DNA from: Clostridia bacterium
Lineage (GTDB): Bacteria; Bacillota_A; Clostridia; Peptostreptococcales; JAAYPU01
NCBI GenBank assembly: GCA_022360735.1
Contig: JAKSCF010000648.1
Location: 1 to 17,485 of the forward strand
DNA length: 17,485 nt
Direction of reading: 5' to 3'
Positions 6,731-14,637 of the stretch are shown here, piece after piece. The position numbers and the translations under genes were made by a program. How positions within the stretch are numbered: position 1 is the first letter of the stretch; the number at the start of each line of letters is the position of its first letter. The notes beneath the pieces are model-generated. The model saw only the letters and a list, made by a program, of their open reading frames with translations. It was not told the DNA's origin and ran no database searches.

Positions 6731-7714
6731 ATGAGAGAAATAACATATGCACAAGCCATACGAGAAGCCATGAGTGAAGAAATGCATAGAGACGAAAATG
6801 TCTTTTTGCTGGGGGAGGATGTAGGACTATATGGCGGTGCTTTTGGAGTTTCGGTAGGCATGTATGAAGCGTTCGGAGAAGAACGAGTAAGAGATACACC
6901 CATTTCTGAAGCGGTCATTGCCGGTGCAGCAGCAGGAGCAGCAGTCACCGGAATGAGACCCATTGCAGAAATTATGTTCATGGATTTTACGACCATTTCA
7001 ATGGATTCCATTGTGAACCAAGCCGCTAAAATGAGATATATGTTTGGAGGAAAAGCCCAAGTGCCCATGGTTTTAAGGTGTCCCGCAGGATCAGGTACCG
7101 GGGCTGCAGCCCAGCATTCACAAAGCTTAGAGGCCTGGTTCTGTCATGTGCCCGGATTAAAAGTCGTCACACCTTCGACACCTGCTGATGCAAAGGGACT
7201 ACTAAAGGCATCTATTAGAGATAACAACCCTGTTATTTTTATAGAACAAAAGCTGTTATATAGAAAAAAAGGCATGGTGCCCAATGATAAAGATTTTATC
7301 ATTCCACTGGGAAAAGCGGATATAAAGAGACAAGGAAAAGACGTAAGTATCATCACCTATGGAAGAATGCTGGAAAGAGTATTAAAGGTTTCCGATGAAG
7401 TTGAAAAAGAAGACATTCATGTAGAAGTCATAGACCCAAGAACGCTGCTTCCCCTTGATTGCGACACCATTATCCAATCTGTCATTAAAACAGGCAGAGC
7501 GATTATTGTTCATGAAGCAGTGAAAACAGGTGGTTTTGGTGGAGAAATTGCATCTACCATTACGGAAAGTGAAGCTTTTGACTATCTGGATGCACCGGTC
7601 ATAAGACTGGGTGGTAAAGATGTACCCATTCCATATAATCCGGAACTTGAAAAAGCTGTAGTACCAAGGGAAGACGAAATAAAAAAAGCAATCTATCAAG
7701 TGATGAACCGATAA
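6731..7714 (+). CDS. 2-oxoacid/acetoin dehydrogenase E1 component, beta subunit (acoB/pdhB-like)
   Basis: This 327-residue partner of E1-alpha builds the alpha2-beta2 decarboxylase. Visible hallmarks are [14 protein letters not shown] near the N-terminus (G28-E29-D30), [20 protein letters not shown] with the conserved H129, the [11 protein letters not shown] segment and the C-terminal transketolase domain with [13 protein letters not shown] and [12 protein letters not shown]. Length is typical. AAAGGAGGTG (6715-6724) overlaps the E1-alpha stop codon, so the two subunits are tightly coupled. Substrate specificity is unresolved, as for E1-alpha. Confidence 0.92.
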   Translation: MREITYAQAIREAMSEEMHRDENVFLLGEDVGLYGGAFGVSVGMYEAFGEERVRDTPISEAVIAGAAAGAAVTGMRPIAEIMFMDFTTISMDSIVNQAAKMRYMFGGKAQVPMVLRCPAGSGTGAAAQHSQSLEAWFCHVPGLKVVTPSTPADAKGLLKASIRDNNPVIFIEQKLLYRKKGMVPNDKDFIIPLGKADIKRQGKDVSIITYGRMLERVLKVSDEVEKEDIHVEVIDPRTLLPLDCDTIIQSVIKTGRAIIVHEAVKTGGFGGEIASTITESEAFDYLDAPVIRLGGKDVPIPYNPELEKAVVPREDEIKKAIYQVMNR

Positions 7715-7727
7715 AGGAGGTGTCCAG

Positions 7728-8933
7728 GTGGCGATAGAAGTGATTATGCCAAAGGCCGGCATGGATATGCAAGAAGGCACTGTGGTTAAATGGTTTAAAA
7801 AAGAAGGAGATTATGTCAAACAAGGCGAAATATTATTAGAAATCATAACGGATAAAGTCAACATGGAAGTTGAAGCTGAAGTCAGCGGTACTTTATTAAA
7901 AATAAATGCCCAAGAAGGCGATATATTACCGGTGTTTTCAGCGATAGCCTATATTGGCGAAGCCGGCGAGCAAAATGAAAAAGTAAGAGCAACTCCTGCT
8001 GCAAGAAAAAAAAGCAAGGCACATGGGCTTGACTTAACAAAGATTCAGGGCAGCGGTCCAAATGGAAGAATTCAAAAGATTGATGTTACAACCCACCTTA
8101 ATGAAATGAGCAAGGCAACACCCCTGGCAAAGAAAATAGCCCAAATGGAAAATATAGATATAACAAGCCTTAAAGGCAGCGGCTTTAAAGGGAAGGTTAT
8201 AAAAGAAGATGTCTTAAATTCAATGGATGGCGGAGAGCAAGATATGAACCGGCTGATACCGCTAACGCCTATGAGAAAAGCTGTAGCAAAGCGAATGAGC
8301 GATTCTTTTTTTACAGCACCTGCTTTTACATTAAATATTGATGTAGATGTGACCAATATGAAAGGTTTGCGAGACAATTTAAAAAATATTATTTTTAATG
8401 AAACAAAAGAGAAGCTTACCTATACACATGTCATCGTCTTGGCATGTGCAAAGACGTTACAAAAACACCCCATTATCAATTCCACTTACACAGATGACGG
8501 TATTTTACTACATGACCATGTGAGTATTGCATTAGCAGTTGGATTAGATGAAGGTTTATTGGTGCCGGTTATTAGAAGTGCAGAAAAAATGTCCCTAAAA
8601 GAAATTGTAACAGCTTCAAAAGACTTAGCTTCAAGAGCAGCTAATATGAAGCTAAAACCTGAAGAACAAGAAGGCAGTACGTTTACAATAAGTAATATGG
8701 GCATGTATGGTATTAAACATTTTAATCCAATCATCAACCAGCCCAATAGTGCTATTTTAGGCATCAGTACTATCATCGATACGCCTGTGGTAATAGAAAA
8801 TGAGATTAGAATTCGACCTATTATGAATGTCTGCATGACCATTGATCACCGTGTCATCGATGGCACACCGGGAGCCAAATTTCTAAAAGAGTTAAAAGAC
8901 ATATTAGAAAACCCTATTCAAATTATCCTTTAG
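7728..8933 (+). CDS. Dihydrolipoamide acyltransferase E2 with one lipoyl and two tandem subunit-binding domains
   Basis: This 401-residue core enzyme transfers the acyl group from lipoate to CoA. The domain order is a lipoyl domain (1-80, lipoylated K43 in TDKVNME), a first peripheral subunit-binding domain (about 86-122, ATPAARKKSKAHGLDL then GSGPNGRI), a second one (about 129-164, ATPLAKKIAQMENIDI then GSGFKGKV) and the catalytic domain (about 175-401). The active-site motif DHRVIDG gives H374 and D378. Most E2 proteins have a single binding domain, so the tandem pair is notable. Linkers are short and lack Ala/Pro-rich stretches. The start is GTG at 7728 after AAAGGAGGTG; no ATG upstream fits. 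No E3 (dihydrolipoamide dehydrogenase) gene is in the window, so E3 must come from elsewhere. Confidence 0.92.
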   Translation: MAIEVIMPKAGMDMQEGTVVKWFKKEGDYVKQGEILLEIITDKVNMEVEAEVSGTLLKINAQEGDILPVFSAIAYIGEAGEQNEKVRATPAARKKSKAHGLDLTKIQGSGPNGRIQKIDVTTHLNEMSKATPLAKKIAQMENIDITSLKGSGFKGKVIKEDVLNSMDGGEQDMNRLIPLTPMRKAVAKRMSDSFFTAPAFTLNIDVDVTNMKGLRDNLKNIIFNETKEKLTYTHVIVLACAKTLQKHPIINSTYTDDGILLHDHVSIALAVGLDEGLLVPVIRSAEKMSLKEIVTASKDLASRAANMKLKPEEQEGSTFTISNMGMYGIKHFNPIINQPNSAILGISTIIDTPVVIENEIRIRPIMNVCMTIDHRVIDGTPGAKFLKELKDILENPIQIIL

Positions 8934-8976
8934 TCTATATAGCAGACCTTCGGTTTTAGAATGGATAATGAAGTTT

Positions 8977-8998
8977 TTGCAGATTGTTGCAGATTGTT
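8977..8998. repeat. Tandem 10-bp direct repeat upstream of ptsH
   Basis: GCAGATTGTT is repeated back to back (8979-8988 and 8989-8998), preceded by TT that continues the period. The 10-bp period is about one DNA helical turn. It lies 44 bp before the HPr start in the E2-ptsH gap. A protein-binding role is possible but unproven. Confidence 0.45.
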
Positions 8999-9041
8999 AG
9001 GAAAGAGTTTTCACTTACGTAAAAAGCAAAGGAGTGATATA

Positions 9042-9317
9042 ATGTTTAAAAGAAATGTAAAAGTAATGAATAAGTCTGGTTTACATGCAAGACCCGCCGC
9101 TATGTTTGTTCAAGAAGCATCAAAATTTCAATCAGGAGTGGAAATCTTTTCTAATGCAAAAAAGTTTAATGCTAAGAGCATTATTTCTATATTGTCATCA
9201 GGAATTATGTGTGGCACTGAAATAGAAATTTGTGCGGACGGAATAGACGAAGTGGAGGCAGTGAATAAACTAGCTGAATTGGTAGAGTCAGGATTTGGAG
9301 AAGAAAAAATATTTTAA
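9042..9317 (+). CDS. ptsH: Phosphocarrier protein HPr
   Basis: HPr is the general PTS carrier that takes phosphate from Enzyme I and passes it to EIIA proteins. The product is 91 residues. The active site SGLHARPA has the phosphorylated H15, and the regulatory Ser46 lies in AKSIISIL. Both positions match Gram-positive HPr, so it should also serve HPr kinase/CcpA signalling where those exist. ATG 9042 is chosen because AAAGGAG lies about seven bases upstream and the protein then aligns with His15 numbering; an in-frame TTG further upstream would add 27 non-homologous residues. It is unusual to find it directly after an E2 gene; ptsI follows 102 bp downstream. Confidence 0.93.
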   Translation: MFKRNVKVMNKSGLHARPAAMFVQEASKFQSGVEIFSNAKKFNAKSIISILSSGIMCGTEIEICADGIDEVEAVNKLAELVESGFGEEKIF

Positions 9318-9419
9318 ATTGTTTCTGAAACCTATTGTTACTATAGAAAAATACTTACAGACGTTGTGGAAAACACCAAATTACAATTGAAGAAATTAAT
9401 TAATAGGAGGAAAAAACAA

Positions 9420-11126
9420 ATGCTAAAAGGAATTGCTGCTTCACCAGGGGTTGCTTTGGGAAAAGTCTTAATCAAAAAAGAGGAAACCTTTGAAATCAAA
9501 CAAGAAACAGTTTTAAATGCGACAGAAGAAATCGACAAATTTAATGCTGCAATAAGTCAGTGCGAAACAGAATTGCAAAAAATATGTCAGCACACTAAAG
9601 AGAATATCGGAGAAGAAGAAGCACTAATATTTGAAGCTCATATCATGATTCTTCAAGATATAGAACTTTTGAAAAAAGTTAAAGAAATGATTCAAACTGA
9701 AAGTACCAATGCAGCCTACGCATTATCTCAAGTTAGGGATGAATTTATTTCTATATTTGAGATGATGGAAGATGCGTATTTAAAAGAAAGAGCAGCAGAC
9801 ATTAAAGATGTCACGGACAGAGTCATAAGAATTTTATTGGGCATCCAAACAGAAGACTTATCGCATTTAGATGAACACGTTATTATTGTAGCCAAAGACT
9901 TGACGCCTTCAGATACTGCTCAATTGGATAAAGAAAAGGTAATTGGTTTCATCACTGAAACCGGCGGAAGCACCTCACACTCGGCTATTATGGCAAGAAC
10001 TCTTGAAATACCTGCTGTAGTGGGTGTTAAAGGTGCTTTGGAAAATATCAAAGATGACGATTTTATAGCCTATGATGGAGATGAAGGCTGTATATATGTC
10101 AATCCGGATGAGAGCTGTATCAATATGCTTAAGAAAAAGCAAGAAGAATATAATACTTTTAAAGAAAGTTTAAAGCAATTAATAGGTCAAAATAGTATTT
10201 CTAAAGATGAGATACAAGTAGAATTGGCAGCAAATATTGGAACACCGGATGACCTGGAAGGCGTTTTGAAAAATGATGCGGAAGGAATAGGCTTATATCG
10301 AAGTGAATTCCTATACATGGACAGAAACAATCTTCCAAGTGAGGATGAACAATTTGAAGCCTATAAAAAAGTAGCAGAAGGCATGGAAAATAAACCTGTA
10401 GTCATTCGTACACTAGATGTAGGCGGGGATAAAGAAATCAATTATCTGGATTTGCCCAAAGAGATGAACCCCTTTTTAGGATATAGAGCCATTCGTGTTT
10501 GTCTGGATCGAAAGGATATCTTTAAAACTCAATTAAGAGCTTTACTTAGAGCAAGCCATTATGGCAATATCAAGATCATGTTCCCAATGATTTCAAGTGT
10601 AGAAGAAATAAGATCTGCAAAAGCAATTTTATCAGGATGTAAAAAAGAGTTACAAAATGAAAATTTACCTTTTAATGAAAATATCGAAGTGGGCATCATG
10701 ATAGAAATACCTGCAGCAGCTGTGATTTCGGATTTATTGGCTAAAGAAGTTGACTTTTTTAGTATCGGGACCAATGATTTGATTCAATATACGGTTGCCG
10801 TAGATCGGATGAATCAAAGTATCAGCTACTTATATACACCTTTTCATCCGGCTCTACTCAGGTTGATTAAAACAGTTATTGATAATGGTCATAATCAAGG
10901 CATTTGGGTCGGTATGTGTGGTGAAGTAGCAGGTAATCCTGATTTGATTCCAATTCTATTGGGAATGGGGTTAGATGAATTTAGTATGAGTGCCGGTTCC
11001 GTACTGAAAGCACGATATATTGTTAAAAATACCAGTCAAGCATTAATGGCTAAAAAAATAGATGATATATTAAATCTTTCAACCGCAGAAGAAGTAAAGC
11101 AATACATTAACCAATTAAAGGTATAA
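9420..11126 (+). CDS. ptsI: PTS Enzyme I (phosphoenolpyruvate-protein phosphotransferase)
   Basis: Enzyme I autophosphorylates from PEP and phosphorylates HPr, starting every PTS cascade. The 568-residue length matches the family. The phosphohistidine is H187 in GGSTSHSAIMART. The PEP-binding domain shows GIGLYRSEFLYM, RTLDVGGDKE, the SIGTNDLIQY segment and active Cys500 in GMCGEVAG. ATG 9420 is chosen because AGGAGG (9405-9410) sits nine bases upstream; an in-frame GTG at 9366 would add 18 residues without a ribosome binding site. With ptsH it completes the phosphate relay to the Gat EIIA encoded 7 kb upstream. A hairpin follows its stop at 11171-11200. Confidence 0.95.
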   Translation: MLKGIAASPGVALGKVLIKKEETFEIKQETVLNATEEIDKFNAAISQCETELQKICQHTKENIGEEEALIFEAHIMILQDIELLKKVKEMIQTESTNAAYALSQVRDEFISIFEMMEDAYLKERAADIKDVTDRVIRILLGIQTEDLSHLDEHVIIVAKDLTPSDTAQLDKEKVIGFITETGGSTSHSAIMARTLEIPAVVGVKGALENIKDDDFIAYDGDEGCIYVNPDESCINMLKKKQEEYNTFKESLKQLIGQNSISKDEIQVELAANIGTPDDLEGVLKNDAEGIGLYRSEFLYMDRNNLPSEDEQFEAYKKVAEGMENKPVVIRTLDVGGDKEINYLDLPKEMNPFLGYRAIRVCLDRKDIFKTQLRALLRASHYGNIKIMFPMISSVEEIRSAKAILSGCKKELQNENLPFNENIEVGIMIEIPAAAVISDLLAKEVDFFSIGTNDLIQYTVAVDRMNQSISYLYTPFHPALLRLIKTVIDNGHNQGIWVGMCGEVAGNPDLIPILLGMGLDEFSMSAGSVLKARYIVKNTSQALMAKKIDDILNLSTAEEVKQYINQLKV

Positions 11127-11170
11127 AGACTTGTTTGATACTAAAATAGATATGTTTTTATGAATCATTT

Positions 11171-11200
11171 TGCAGGAACGGCCTCTACAGCCGTTCCGCA
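11171..11200 (+). other. Stem-loop after ptsI (terminator-like, no T-run)
   Basis: GGAACGGC (11175-11182) pairs perfectly with GCCGTTCC (11190-11197), and TGC/GCA extend it around a bulged A. The GC-rich stem of 11 bp has a 7-nt loop. It is the likely 3' boundary of the ptsHI transcript, but GCTTATCG rather than a T-run follows, so factor-dependent termination or processing is as likely as intrinsic termination. Confidence 0.5.
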
Positions 11201-11330
11201 GCTTATCGTGAATACATCCGTATTTGTTTAGCAATAAAAAAAATGCTGTAAATTTAGAATATTTTATATATCCTAAGCAGATTTAAAGTTAAAATGTTAG
11301 TATTTGTATGAAAAAAAATTCAATTTTTTG

Positions 11331-11359
11331 TTTACAATATTTAATTATTCGAATATAGT
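11331..11359 (+). promoter_or_regulatory. Sigma-A promoter of the iron-sulfur flavoprotein gene
   Basis: TTTACA (11331-11336) and TATAGT (11354-11359) are separated by exactly 17 bp, each matching the vegetative consensus in five of six positions. The start codon of the oxidoreductase is 45 bp further on. A 10-bp palindrome, TATTCGAATA (11346-11355), overlaps the spacer and -10 and could be an operator. Confidence 0.75.
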
Positions 11360-11403
11360 AATATATAGATATATACAATTACTTTTGAATTAGGAGAGAG
11401 ATT

Positions 11404-12873
11404 ATGGCAACCAACTATAATATTAAAACAGACAGAACTTTTACCATTATTAGAAAATACGGATTTATTTTTACGCTTTCCGTAGCTATTATTGGTTTGT
11501 GGCAGCCTCTAATAGGACTTTTGGTTATACCGGTTATGATCGGATTAACACTGTATTCTTTTTTTAAGGGACGATATTGGTGCGGGAATATATGTGCTCA
11601 CGGAAGTTTGTACGATTCGGTTTTAATTAAGTTTAGCAGAAACACAAAAATACCCAAGTTTTTTCGCTCAAAAACGTTAACAATACTTTTTTTTACTTTC
11701 TTTATGTTGATGTTGACAAGAAGATTCATAAAGGTAATAGGGTTATATGGGTCAGCCATGTTTTTCGAAAGGTTAGGATTCATATTTGTGATGAGTTATA
11801 TTATGGTAACCATCGTCGGAGGAACTTTGGGGTTACTATTTGCTCCCAGAACATGGTGTAACTTTTGCCCTATGGGAACCGTCCAAAAATTATCCTATAG
11901 CTTGGGAAAAAAATTAGGCGTAACCAAAACAACAGATGAAAAGGTAACCGTGTCCCATAAATCCATGTGCCATCAATGCGGAAAATGTGCAAGAGTGTGT
12001 CCCATGCAGCTGGCACCTTTTAAGGAATTCTCAGATCACAATCAATTTGATCATGAAGCTTGTATACGTTGTTTAACCTGTGTTGAGAATTGTCCGGCAG
12101 AGATTTTAACATTAAATAATCAAAAAACTGCCCAATTGATCAAAAATAATATCAATACATCAGGCTTTGAGAGCAGAACAAGAATTAAAGCTCAGATTGA
12201 AGAAATTAAAGAGCTGACAAATGATATCAGGGCGTATACATTAAAATTTATTGAGCCCCAGAAAGTAAGCTATAGCCCGGGACAGTTTATGCTTGTGAAA
12301 ATTTTAAATGATCCTGAAACCTTTAGAGCCTATACCATTTCATCTACCAATGATGATGAAACCAAAGTTCGAGTTACTGTAAAAAGCGTTGAAAATGGTT
12401 ATGGGACATCTATTATCTTCAATCAGTTTAAAACAGGTGATATCATTGATTTAGAAGGGCCAATGGGTAGAGAATTGGTCATCGAACCTTCAGCAGAAAA
12501 AGTGCTCCTTATTGGTGTAGGAATTGGTGTTACGCCATTTTTACCCATCGTCCACGACATCCTAAACAATAATAATACCATAAAAGAAATAAAATTACTC
12601 TTTGGAACAAAATATGAAAAGGAACAGGTTTATAAAGAGGCATTAGAAAATCTTGAGAAAGAAAGTAAAGGAAGATTTGAATTTAGAAGGATTGTGTCAC
12701 GAGAAAATGATTGGAAAGGACGAAAAGGCCATGTAACCGATCATCTTTCCGATATCAATTTAGCGGGATATAAAGTATATATGTGCGGTCCCAAAAAGGC
12801 CATGGAGTCATCTTTAGAAAAGTTAATAGAATTAGGCGTTCCACCGGAAGATATAAGGTACGAAAGCGCTTAA
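11404..12873 (+). CDS. Fused membrane iron-sulfur/flavin oxidoreductase (NapH-like membrane domain, 2x[4Fe-4S], FNR-like module)
   Basis: This 489-residue protein combines modules that are usually separate. The N-terminal part (about 18-150) has about four membrane segments and two cysteine pairs of NapH/CcoG type: C60/C64 in WCGNICAHG and C152/C155 in WCNFCPMG. Two ferredoxin motifs follow: C189-C192-C195-C199 and C220-C223-C226-C230. Residues about 255-489 form a ferredoxin-NADP reductase-like module with the FAD motif RAYTISS (308-314), the nucleotide motif GVGIGVTPF (371-379) and CGP (461-463). It can be read as a complete NAD(P)H-to-membrane electron path, or the reverse. Partner and direction are unknown. 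The ATG follows AGGAGAGAG and a sigma-A promoter, and the gene appears to be a single transcription unit. Confidence 0.88.
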   Translation: MATNYNIKTDRTFTIIRKYGFIFTLSVAIIGLWQPLIGLLVIPVMIGLTLYSFFKGRYWCGNICAHGSLYDSVLIKFSRNTKIPKFFRSKTLTILFFTFFMLMLTRRFIKVIGLYGSAMFFERLGFIFVMSYIMVTIVGGTLGLLFAPRTWCNFCPMGTVQKLSYSLGKKLGVTKTTDEKVTVSHKSMCHQCGKCARVCPMQLAPFKEFSDHNQFDHEACIRCLTCVENCPAEILTLNNQKTAQLIKNNINTSGFESRTRIKAQIEEIKELTNDIRAYTLKFIEPQKVSYSPGQFMLVKILNDPETFRAYTISSTNDDETKVRVTVKSVENGYGTSIIFNQFKTGDIIDLEGPMGRELVIEPSAEKVLLIGVGIGVTPFLPIVHDILNNNNTIKEIKLLFGTKYEKEQVYKEALENLEKESKGRFEFRRIVSRENDWKGRKGHVTDHLSDINLAGYKVYMCGPKKAMESSLEKLIELGVPPEDIRYESA

Positions 12874-12880
12874 ATTTTCA

Positions 12881-12915
12881 CCCTTATTAAAGACCCACAG
12901 CCATCTTTAATAGGG
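12881..12915 (+). other. Stem-loop after the oxidoreductase gene
   Basis: CCC(T)TATTAAAGA (12881-12893) pairs with TCTTTAATAGGG (12904-12915) with a single bulged T and a 10-nt loop. It begins eight bases after the stop codon, where a terminator is expected, but AAAATAAG follows instead of a T-run. Confidence 0.5.
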
Positions 12916-12941
12916 AAAATAAGATTGGATCGTATAACCTG

Positions 12942-12971
12942 AATACCACGCTCATAAATGAGCGTGGTATT
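12942..12971. terminator. Strong 14-bp perfect hairpin, probable terminator
   Basis: AATACCACGCTCAT (12942-12955) is perfectly complementary to ATGAGCGTGGTATT (12958-12971) with only AA between. The 3' arm ends in TATT and is followed by ATAAATT, a weak T-tract. As the second hairpin between the oxidoreductase and the MocR gene it probably separates the two units. It contains ATACCA, also found at 13059-13064, so an additional regulator-binding role cannot be excluded. Confidence 0.55.
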
Positions 12972-13007
12972 ATAAATTGGATGGCAAAAATAATCTTGGA
13001 TTGGTGG

Positions 13008-13036
13008 TTGTCGAGTCATGAATATGGGAATATAAT
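13008..13036 (+). promoter_or_regulatory. Sigma-A promoter of the mocR-aminotransferase unit
   Basis: A consensus -10 TATAAT (13031-13036) has TTGTCG (13008-13013) 17 bp upstream, matching TTGACA in four of six positions. Transcription would start near 13043. This makes the ATG at 13101, not the one at 13056, the sensible start for the regulator gene. Confidence 0.65.
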
Positions 13037-13060
13037 AAATTAACATACATATTGGATGAT

Positions 13061-13078
13061 ACCAATTTTAAAATTGGT
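13061..13078. promoter_or_regulatory. Perfect 18-bp palindrome, candidate operator in the mocR leader
   Basis: ACCAATTTTAAAATTGGT equals its own reverse complement. It lies about 18-36 bases after the predicted transcription start and just before the ribosome binding site AAAGGA (13087-13092). The position suits a self-repression site. TTGGAT is also scattered nearby at 12925, 12977, 12996 and 13052. Confidence 0.55.
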
Positions 13079-13100
13079 TGATGTCGAAAGGACTTACAAC

Positions 13101-14612
13101 ATGGATATTAAAATTACAAGAAACAGCAGTACGCCGCTATACATACAAATTTATCATCAAATTCAAGAAGAAATACTGGCCGGGCGATTGCCTTCCGGTT
13201 ATCGTCTGCCGCCTGAGCGAAAATTAGCAGCAACGTTGAATGTAAACAGAAGCACCGTGCTGAATGCTTACAGAGAATTAAAAGCCAGTGGTTTGGTGGA
13301 TTCACAAGTAGGTAAAGGGACTATTGTGGCACAGCCTGCAACTTTTGGGGATGAAAATAATCAAAACATGGTCAACCCCATTTCCTGGGGACAAATTTAT
13401 AATCAAAATGCACATAAAAATAATGATTCCATTGTATTGGATTTAATAGAAATTACCAATAAAGCCGATATTATTTCATTTGCTGCCGGAATGGCTTCAC
13501 CGGAATTATATCCAATGGATGATTTAACTAAAATCACGGTAAAGGTGATGCAAGACTATGGATACAAAGCATTGGTGCATACCCCTATTGAAGGCCATGT
13601 GGGTTTACGAAACAGCATTAAGGCATTACAAGAAAGTATGGGGATTACATCTAAAATAGAGGAAATCATGATTTTATCCGGGTCTCAGCAAGGACTGGAT
13701 TTAATTGCCAGAGTATTGCTGGAAACAGGAGACACCATCCTTGTTGAAGAACCAACTTATTTAGGTGCTTTACAGCTTTTCAGGAATATGGACGTAAGAG
13801 TTATTGGTGTACCAATTGATCAAAATGGTATGCGTATGGATATCCTTGAATCCCATATCATTCGATATAAACCAAAGTTAATCTATACCATGCCTACTTT
13901 TCAAAACCCTACAGGGGCCGTCATGAGTTTAGAAAGACGTAAGAAATTGCTTGATTTAGCTTATTACTTTGAAATACCAATCATTGAAGATGATGCGTAT
14001 GGCTTTCTCAGGTATGATGGAGAAACTTTACCTACCCTAAGAGCCATGGATAGTTATGGTTATGTTTTATACCTCAATACTTTTTCTAAAATATTATTTC
14101 CGGGGTTGAGAGTTGGTTGGTTTACGATTCCAAGGGCAGTAGTTAAACAATTTGCTCTGGCAAAGCAAAATATAGATATTCATACCAATAGTTTAAGTCA
14201 ATGGATTTTAAACCAATATATTACCGAGAAATTGTTATCAAGTCATTTAGAAAAGGTTAAGAAAGCGTATTTGAAGCGTAGGGATTGCATGTTGAATGCT
14301 TTACAAAAATATCACCCCAGCGGAGTGACCTGGAATGTCCCGGAAGGGGGATTATATATTTGGTGTAAATTACCCGAAAATATTGATGCTTCAAAAATAT
14401 TGATTAGTGCCGGCAAACATAATGTTGCTTTTGTACCCGGAGAGACATTTTACTCAGCAAGACAAGGCAAAAATTATATGAGACTTAATTTTACATGCCC
14501 TAGTATTAAGGCAATTGAAAAAGGAATTAAATGTTTAATGACAATTATTAATGATGAAATCAATAGCGATAAGGAAAACACAACCTATATGGATACAACT
14601 CCAATTTATTAG
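13101..14612 (+). CDS. MocR-family transcriptional regulator (GntR HTH fused to PLP aminotransferase domain)
   Basis: This 503-residue fusion regulator has an N-terminal GntR-type winged helix (about 8-75: STPLYIQIYHQIQ, SGYRLPPERKLA, NVNRSTVLNAYRELKASGLV), a linker of about 40 residues, and a fold-type I aminotransferase domain. Here K330 in NTFSKILFPGLR is the PLP lysine, and IIEDDAYGFLRY holds the pyridine-binding Asp. MocR proteins use the PLP domain to sense an amino acid, amine or vitamin and usually control a neighbouring gene. ATG 13101 has AAAGGA eight bases upstream and the HTH starts right after; an upstream in-frame ATG at 13056 has no ribosome binding site and would run through the palindrome. 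The next gene, 25 bp downstream, is a related aminotransferase and the likeliest target. Confidence 0.92.
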   Translation: MDIKITRNSSTPLYIQIYHQIQEEILAGRLPSGYRLPPERKLAATLNVNRSTVLNAYRELKASGLVDSQVGKGTIVAQPATFGDENNQNMVNPISWGQIYNQNAHKNNDSIVLDLIEITNKADIISFAAGMASPELYPMDDLTKITVKVMQDYGYKALVHTPIEGHVGLRNSIKALQESMGITSKIEEIMILSGSQQGLDLIARVLLETGDTILVEEPTYLGALQLFRNMDVRVIGVPIDQNGMRMDILESHIIRYKPKLIYTMPTFQNPTGAVMSLERRKKLLDLAYYFEIPIIEDDAYGFLRYDGETLPTLRAMDSYGYVLYLNTFSKILFPGLRVGWFTIPRAVVKQFALAKQNIDIHTNSLSQWILNQYITEKLLSSHLEKVKKAYLKRRDCMLNALQKYHPSGVTWNVPEGGLYIWCKLPENIDASKILISAGKHNVAFVPGETFYSARQGKNYMRLNFTCPSIKAIEKGIKCLMTIINDEINSDKENTTYMDTTPIY

Positions 14613-14637
14613 ATAAAAAAAGTAAAGGAGGATAAAA

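Noticed and set aside
7382..7780. 132-codon - strand frame across the E1-beta/E2 junction
   Set aside because: It is antisense to two clear genes and to their intergenic ribosome binding site; the protein composition looks like a coding shadow.
8961..9041. N-terminal extension of HPr from an upstream in-frame start
   Set aside because: The added 27 residues do not belong to HPr, would overlap the tandem repeats, and the ATG at 9042 has a proper ribosome binding site and gives His15/Ser46 numbering.
8934..9041. Sigma-54 promoter before ptsH (TTTTTGCAG resembles a -12 element)
   Set aside because: The nearest upstream GG is 14 bases from the GC instead of 10, so the required spacing fails.
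13056..13100. Longer MocR start at ATG 13056
   Set aside because: There is no ribosome binding site, and it would translate the 18-bp palindrome; ATG 13101 has AAAGGA at good spacing.
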